Below, piece by piece: positions 56,901 to 64,000 of a stretch of DNA of 64,000 bases (position 1 is the stretch's first letter; the number at the start of each line of letters is the position of its first letter). The translations under genes and the position numbers were made by a program. This DNA comes from Porodaedalea pini (Eukaryota > Basidiomycota > Agaricomycetes > Hymenochaetales > Hymenochaetaceae): contig NBAY01000029.1 of assembly GCA_002794775.1 (NCBI GenBank), forward strand, positions 186,001-250,000. Direction: 5' to 3'. The notes below the pieces were generated by a model. That model had not been told where the DNA came from. It worked only from the letters and a program-made list of their open reading frames with translations, and searched no databases.

Positions 56901-59057
56901 ATCCACGAAGCCTTTCCTTTCTTTTCTCTTTCTCCTTTTCTTCCCCCCGTTTCTTGCTATCGTTCTTAGTAGTGTGTTCAGTGCAGAGTAGTGCAATATT
57001 ATACACCGATGCTCACGTGATACAGACCGGGTCGTCCAAAAACACGATCCGGGCTGAGCACGTGCGGTTTGATCTATAATTGCTACTACTTCTCTACCTA
57101 CTGACAAAACAAGGAAACTAACAATCTGGGTAAAAAGTATCGAGGCCGTAAAAGTGAAATCGCGTCGGCGTTATAACGTGCAGAGGTGAAATCGTAATAA
57201 GGGATTATTGTAAAACGTCAAATTAAAGGCCAGGGAATTGACTGATGTGCATCAAGGTCGAGGCCGGCCGTACGCATAGCTGCTCGGCGCTCGGACTCAC
57301 TGGAGGCTCCAGATACCTCAGACACGATTATTCAACGTGTCCGCCGTGTTTACCAGCGACTCGGAGGTATCAGACAGATAGAGAGTAAAGAAAATTTAAA
57401 TGAAGGGTCTAGTCTATCCGACGGTAGCAAAATCTGATTCACTGCAATATGTCCAAGATAGTACGGCAAACAATCGTAGATGTGCAATGTGCATTACTTT
57501 CAGCTATGAATCCTGCGGAATAGCAGATGAGCTGTTAGGCAGAAGGCAATGCTCGGTGTCCTCTTATTAGGAAGGCGTGAGGCAGTGCCGATTTCGGACG
57601 GGCAAAAGCGCCTGGTGTGACCGCTGTTATATACCGAACTCGTCAGGAAAACATCATCAATTCAATGATGGGGCGATTTGCATGGCGACATCAGTGGCCA
57701 TACCAAAGATGAGAATGAAACAGCACCAACTGATGTCCAATGACTTACTACCCAAATCAAAGCTAAAGCTAAACAGGTCTTGGAGCACCTATAGCTTGCC
57801 AAGCCGTGAATGAATCGATCCTCCGCGCCAACACTATGCAGTTTTCCTGAAGCTCATATCAGATTGAAGTGGTTCTTTGTTCTCGTGAAGCTCTAAGAGG
57901 TTCACTGATGGAGGCGGACAATCACTCTCTAAGATGAGCAAGCAGACAGAGCCTGGTGTGGTTGATAGCGTCTTGTAATAAAATGGTATATTATCAGAAG
58001 TGTATGACATCGGAGCACGCTCTTGTTCATGAGGCAAGTAGATAGAGAAGCTTCACTTCCGGTTGAATTAGCAACTTCCGATTAGATAATAGATACGAGA
58101 CCCTTGAGACATCACGTGCGAATGCACATGATGTCAAAATTGCGTTTGGCTCCTCCGAAACCTAACCACTTCACCCTCGTTATACCGAATTTCCTTTCTT
58201 CGAGGAGCGTGGCTCCCTGCATGAACGTTCTACTGTTGCGGGCTCAGAAGAAGAAGCGACGTCGCCGTAATTGAACCCCTCATGACGTGAAGGCCGGATG
58301 ATTCGCGCTGGCACGAACGCAGGAAAACTTTGGAACTTTGGAAGCATGGCATCTCGCTCTCCAGAAGCGGCTTTCTGATTTCGGTTGTGAATACCTACGA
58401 ATGCCTAAAAGCTGTGTGCTCAAACGGTATGTTGACGTTGATTATTATCGAGTTTTCTCATGATAAAATGATTCCTCCGATTCTGCGTCCCTCAGTTCTT
58501 TTATTCCACCCGACGAGTACCCCGCACTGGAAAGCAGTTCCTAGTGTACCTATACACAGCGCCGCTGGGTTCACGTTGCAAACAAGGGCGGCCGTGTAAG
58601 TGATCTGGACTCTGGAGAAACTCACCACGTTGGCATTCAGAAGGCCATTGGCAGTGAAGACCCCAAAATGTTGAAGGCAGGACGAGATTAACGAGATACG
58701 GCATTTCGTGCCTTCTGTGATATAGAACACGATCTCCAGGCGCCGAATTACCATTGGTCGATTACGGGCGCTTACGCTGTCAGGCATCAACCGTACCCTC
58801 GGCGAAGTGGTGCTGTGCATCATGCATCACTTTCATGTAGTAGAACGTTGGTCAGACTGTTGCCGGTTTTGGGTTATTCACATATAAGATCGTGGAGGCC
58901 ATGCGCATCTCATAAACCTTGTTCTTCTCGGGAGACATTAGGCGCCCATATGTGCTTTTGAGGGTCAGCTCGATCCCTAGGATCCCGTTGCTCTGTCTCC
59001 CTCTATTCCCACTTCTTCTTGACACCAACATCAGACGTACCCCGAACGGTCTTCACA
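56901..59057. other. Intergenic, no supported gene
   Basis: Between the LINE and the helicase gene. Short frames at 57577-57813, 58330-58599 and 58458-58823 show no recognisable motif. The helicase promoter should lie in the last few hundred bases. Confidence 0.5.
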
Positions 59058-62000
59058 ATGTCGCAGACTCGAAAGAAATCATGCAGGTTTTTCAATATGC
59101 CAGGTGGCTGCAGGAAAGGGACCCGTTGTCCAGACGAGCACAACAAATCTGGGAAGGGACGCAGCAATGGGCCGTCTTCAGCTGAAGGTTGTGGTCCGGC
59201 ACAGAAGGTTCCAAGGGCTCCTCCAGGCATATGCGACTTTTACTGGTCAACAGGCTCTTGCAAGAGGGCATTTCAATGCAAGTTCCAGCATGTCTTGTCT
59301 CCCGCTGCGTCACTAGAGAGGAATGATGCCAGTGGAAGCGGCGCCGACGAGGCTGCATTTCTCTCTGATCATGTTCTTACACCCTTCCTCACTACATCCG
59401 GGCTTTCCAATATGGCAGGCTCTGGTGCGGATGTCTTTCGTGACTCGTCAGCAACACTCGATCCCCAGCAGACACAAGGTCATCTGCGATTTTTCTTGAG
59501 GGACAACTTTCGCTTCAACACATCCGCGCAGATGTGCTCGTTTGCCAAGCTTTTAGCGAGCGCGTCTTCCATGAATAAGGCTTGGGTACGATTGTGTTTA
59601 TTCCACTATCACCTTCGTACTGAAACACTTCTGTGTCCCTTCGTTGAAAATATTAGACTGACGGAGATGGCCAAGTAAGCTATGCCTTTGAGTTGGCTTG
59701 CACACGTTCTGACGAATTTCTATAGCTCCTCCTCGAGGCTATGGCGTCGGTTGGTAAATTCTTCTCTGTTCGTATTTGAAATGCTGAAAGACCTACAGGA
59801 TAATGGCCTTCTTCGTTTATCCGATGTTCTGAATTACGATAAGGTATCAGGAACTGCTCGGTACGATACAAGCGTTCTATCGTTCCAGCATGGCTATCTG
59901 CCCATCTTCCAGGTACGTGGAGGAGCGTAGGACTCTTAGAAAAACCCGTTTCACTTACTCTATCAAATCGAATATAGTATCTGTCATCTAAATTCGTGGT
60001 TAAGAGCACGCTTGGCCATCATGTGAAGTAAGAGTCTTCAGATTATATAAGCTATGTTAGGCGTCGCACTGATCCTTAACCTTGCAGTTCTCTGTACGCC
60101 TTACTACACAACAACCTTGATCGGATCATAGCCAATCTGGAAGAATGTATGTCTATGCTCATGACGGCACGATCCTTCAAGGATAAACCTTCTTCTCGCG
60201 AGACCTCGGGCGCTGTCGTGTTTGGTCCTCTTGTGACAGTCTTCTATGAGTAAGGACCGATCGTTTTGCGAGTTATTTATACTATATTGACACGTCTCAA
60301 TGTTAGATATTTATCGCGGTTCAAAAGTGCATTGGCTACGCATAAAGGCTTGGGTCCGTTTGTCTTGAAGCTGAATCAGTGGGTAGAAGAATGGGCCGAC
60401 GGTATCTGCTCGGCAAATCCAACATTCGGCGACCTCCTGACAACAACGACTGAACACAATGCTAGAGAATTCGTCACCAGTAACATTAGGGATCGCGTGC
60501 AGCGGATCATCAGTATAGTCGAGCGCGAGCAGGCTGGAATAGATCGCTCGGCAGCGCGGAAGTTTTCGCGCGATGCCGCCGCAGCTTCGCAAGTTGATTC
60601 CACGCACCTCCTGCGAACTCTTGAGAATTATTATGAAGGACCAGGCGAGGAAAGACGGGATGGCCCGCGACACGACAACGATTTCGTCGATATTGGTAAC
60701 ATTCAAGTTGCACCCACAGACGAAGAATTGACCAGCAAGCTTGTACCGTTCCTCCCTGCCAACATTCCGAACGCACCGCATCCATTTCCCAACAACAGCA
60801 TGCAGAGGCTTCTTGACATCCAGTTCCGCCTCTTACGGGAAGAACTTCTGTGGGTACCTGCTGCGTTCAATTTTCTAGAATTAGCTAATGCACAAATTCT
60901 CCAGTGCCCCGTTGCGTACTTCTGTACAAGTCTTGTTGGACGATATGACTGCCCCATCTTCTCGTAAAACGCTGCTCACTGAGCTCAGAAAGAAGAAAGG
61001 CGGCCGCTATAACTATCAGGACCGCAGGGACTCTGTTATGTTCAACGTATATACGAGTGTTGGATTCTCAAAGATAGAGATGGATTCCCGTCGAGGATTA
61101 GTAGTGGAGCTTCACCTGGACGCTCCGCCGGGTAGTGCGCGCTCCAACAAGTCCAGTGAACGAGCCGCATATTGGTCCAACGGGAAGCGGCTGATGCAGG
61201 GCGGCTTGGTCGCTGTGCTGTGGAAACGTGGCGGACACGTGGATGTTCACCTTGCCATCCTCTGCAGTTCAAACGAGAAGCTCGCGGAAGCGGCCAAAGC
61301 GGCTAACGACAAGCTGCGGGTTCGCGTTCAGTTCTTCGATGCGATAGTCAACTTCAAGATCTTGGAGCACATACGTAGCAGTAACGATAGCAAGACGAAG
61401 GAGGAGAGGCTCTTGGTTGAATCGTCTGTTGTGTTTGAGACCATTCGGCCTTTCCTTGACTCGCTGAAGAGGGTACCGGAAACGATTCCGTTCGGCAGGT
61501 ACTTACCACACCCTTCCTCGGCCTCGCTATTGGGTATACAAATTCACCCTCCAGCATACTCTACCGTACCAAACTTTGTATTTGATCTGAAGAGTCTCCG
61601 AAAGAAGGGCGAAGATAGACCTGGCGAGCTTCGTTTAGTGACGACAAACCCCGATTCTATCGCGCGCGCGCGTACGATGCTCGCGGAGAGAAGAAGTCGC
61701 CTGGATCCCAGTCAAGCAGAGGCTGTTGTTGATGCACTTACTAGAGAAGTAGCTCTCATCCAAGGGTACGCAAAATCGCTTTATTACTAGCTCGCCGCTG
61801 ATATGCTATCTGTTTCATTTCATCAGCCCACCCGGGACCGGAAAGGTACATATTTTGTCTTTCGTTTCAAGTACAACTTATATATACTCGTCTAGACGTT
61901 CATAGGTGTCGAACTTATTCGAGTCCTTGTTGAAAATAATGTTGGGCCTATACTCTTGATCGCCTTCACAAATCATGCGTTGGATCACATGCTCGCCTCT

Positions 62001-64000
62001 ATCGTCAAAGAAAAAATCACGACCGATGTGGTCCGCTTGGGCGGAAGATCTGCAGACGAGACCATCAAGAGGTACTCGATTGAGGAGCTCGAGAGGGCAT
62101 TAGGGCGCTCTTATCTTGACCGCGCCATGAAAAGCGAATACAGGACGATAAAGGAAACCGAAGAAGAGATCATGAAGCTACTGAATCATGTTATCGGGAC
62201 TTATATTCCACCCCAAATTCTACTCAACCATCTTAGCATTCCTTACCCGGACCACGTCATGCTTCTCGAAGAAGCACCGGCTTGGATTCTTCAACTTCAC
62301 TCCTTGTACAATATCTCCGACGAAGATAACAATGGCGACGAATGGGAACAAGCTGACAAGAAAGGGAAGCGCGAAACTCTAGACACCTCTCTCTATACTT
62401 TTTGGAAGTCTGGAGGAGATCTGAGCTTCCTCCGTGATGCTCAGTTGAAAAAGAGCGCTCAAAAAGGGCCGTCCGTTGAAACCAATCGGTTTCATGGCCT
62501 TCTTGATGACGCCGACGATGATGTCGACGAACGGGCATCGTTATCTTCCGAAAGAGAGGATGCGGCGTCGACGATCAAGGTGGACTCACAGCAGGCGACA
62601 GTGCCTGGAACTTCAGAGGAGGGAAACCCTGCCTCACAGTATCTTCAGAGTCTTTCAGACCCGACAAACGTCGAAGCGTTCCTTCTATCGCACGGTGAAT
62701 CAGAGATTCCGCAAGAACCAGTATCCGATCGGCCTGTAGAAGTGCTCCTTGAAGGTGATTCTTGTGATGTTTGGAGTTATTCAGCCTCAGAGAGAACTCG
62801 GCTCGACGCTTATTGGGTGGCTGAGTATCGAGAGTCGGCTTATCGTTCGCAGGAGCAACGTTTCGAGGACCTTGTTCAGAGACATTCGGAACTCCGAGAA
62901 AGGCAGCGTAATAGGGACGAAGAGGTACATTATTCAATCCTTCTTATTTGCCCACTATAATGGTTCAATTGATAGATCCGGCTCAATATTATGCGCAACC
63001 GAAAATTGATTGGCTGTACAACGACAGGTATGTGCGTTTCGTTAGTGGAACTTTGTCACGTGTTAATGATACTTTGTAGGAGCCGCTAAGCTGATATCTT
63101 TGCTCAAGGTTCGTAGTTGTTCGGTCTTGACTCACGTTTCTTAAATCTGAATCATGATCTTTCAAGGGGTTCGGTCCTCGAGTAATGCTTGTGGAAGAAG
63201 CTGGCCAAGTGCTAGAATCTCATGTCCTTGCAAGTCTGGTCGATTCCGTCGACCATCTTATCCTCATCGGCGACCCGCTCCAACTGCGACCAGCTCTGAA
63301 TAACTATGGTTCGAGCTTCTTGGTTCTTCACGCCTCAGGTGCCCTGTCTGAGCTTTCTCTTCATCAGGACTGTCAATGGACAACCCGCAAGGAAAGGAGC
63401 TGTACCGATTCGACATGTCGCTAATGGAAAGACTTTCGTCGAGTGGATTTCCTATGTCGCAGCTTCATGTCCAGAGGCGCATGCGCCCTAGCATATCATC
63501 CCTGATTCGGTAGGCATGATTTGAACTCTGTTCCACCTCTCGTAGATCTCACGCATATCATACCAGGGATACATTGTACCCTAAACTTAACGACCATGAG
63601 TGTGTTCTAAAATACGATCATGTCCGAGGCATGGATAAAGATGTATTTTTCCTTACACATGGAAACCAAGAACATGGTGGAGGCGACGACTCCATCTCTA
63701 AGCATAACCCATACGAGGTACTACTTATCATGCTTCCCTCCGTATTGTTACTGAAGTTCGCTGACTGGTCAAAGGCGGCTATGATCAAGGATCTCATCAA
63801 ATACTTGCTCCGGTGATAATATATTTCGAGATGGGTTTTCGGAAATTATATCTAACTCGACATCAATATTATTTTCCCTGACAGCCAAGGATGCTACTCA
63901 GCTGATGGGAGCATCGTCGTTCTCTGTGCTTACCTCGGCCAGCTCGCTAAGGTCAGGGATGCATTAAAGGGGGAGATGACAGTTGTCATAGACGAGCGTG
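59058..64000 (+). CDS. CCCH zinc-finger SF1 helicase, ZNFX1/Hrr1-type (3' end outside window)
   Basis: Exons: 59058-59674, 59726-59912, 59978-60027, 60088-60249, 60307-60849, 60905-61765, 61827-61845, 61896-62924, 62976-63027, 63080-63108, 63167-63308, 63368-63509, 63546-63717, 63775-63812 and 63885-beyond. All phases agree and there is no internal stop, giving about 1,386 residues so far. Two CCCH fingers (C-x8-C-x5-C-x3-H: CRFFNMPGGCRKGTRCPDEH and CDFYWSTGSCKRAFQCKFQH) lie at the N terminus. Helicase motifs: Q-like LDPSQAEA, Walker A GPPGTGKT (split by two introns), AFTNHALD, Walker B MLVEEAGQ, GDPLQLRP, VQRRMRPSI, and VVLCAYLGQL near the edge. This is the layout of ZNFX1 and fission-yeast Hrr1, RNA helicases of small-RNA amplification and heterochromatin. 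Any NFX1-type fingers would lie beyond the window. Confidence 0.92.

Noticed and set aside
58330..58823. Short ORFs upstream of the helicase
   Set aside because: No motif and no splice-consistent extension; overlapping frames on both strands.
59586..59656. Additional intron in helicase exon 1 (GTACGA..TTAG)
   Set aside because: Splicing it out would put the downstream exon out of phase, whereas reading through keeps the frame to the next junction.
1..64000. tRNA or rRNA genes
   Set aside because: I looked for T-loop GGTTCGAATCC-like and rRNA core sequences and saw none convincing; a dedicated scan (tRNAscan-SE, Rfam) would settle it.

Overview
The window looks like a transposon-rich chromosomal segment of a filamentous basidiomycete, probably an agaricomycete. 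The evidence is eukaryotic genes with many 50-70 nt GT-AG introns, a Ty3/Gypsy chromovirus, a Tad/I-type LINE with RNase H, and basidiomycete-style F-box and membrane-protein families. No rRNA, tRNA or CRISPR array was recognised. All similarity statements come from reading motifs by eye; no search was run.

Left edge (1-5.2 kb): a decayed DDE transposase with in-frame stops. Its 3' coding region is split by a 1.8 kb cluster of nested palindromic (foldback) elements. A TATACG-rich patch and a truncated LTR follow.

Centre (about 7-43.6 kb): a locally multiplied segment. Each full unit holds a minus-strand PD-(D/E)XK nuclease-like gene (family A, always broken here) next to a plus-strand gene of an unrecognised two-exon family with an acidic tail (family B: three largely intact copies at 9931, 37995 and 42483, and two remnants at 8334 and 35125). 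Unit 1 is split by a 21 kb LTR retrotransposon (11380-32406) with 843 bp LTRs. That element carries a smaller chromodomain Ty3/Gypsy element inside it (15372-21649, 425 bp LTRs, TSD CCATG). Units 2 and 3 keep the matching empty sites, so several insertions can be read base by base. Two 798 bp near-perfect hairpin elements with 3 bp TSDs sit beside the B gene of unit 2, and a 715 bp TIR element lies between units 2 and 3.

The large LTR element has, besides gag-pol, two extra minus-strand ORFs and a spliced gene on the opposite strand (22101-24268). By eye its LTRs differ at 13 of 843 positions, while those of the element nested inside it differ at 16 of 425. This is the reverse of the expected age order. 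Most differences, and most premature stops, fit C-to-T change at CpG (often CGA to TGA).

Right part (44-64 kb): conventional genes resume. There is a seven-helix membrane protein with an N-glycosylation-rich ectodomain (44454-46749, +), a gene that splices in one frame through two F-box-like modules (47441-50073, -), a Tad/I-type LINE (ORF1 50767-53011, ORF2 53012-56842), and an apparently intact multi-exon CCCH-finger/SF1 helicase of the ZNFX1/Hrr1 type (59058 to beyond 64000). That helicase family works in small-RNA silencing, which suits a genome holding this many inverted repeats, but no functional link can be shown from sequence alone.
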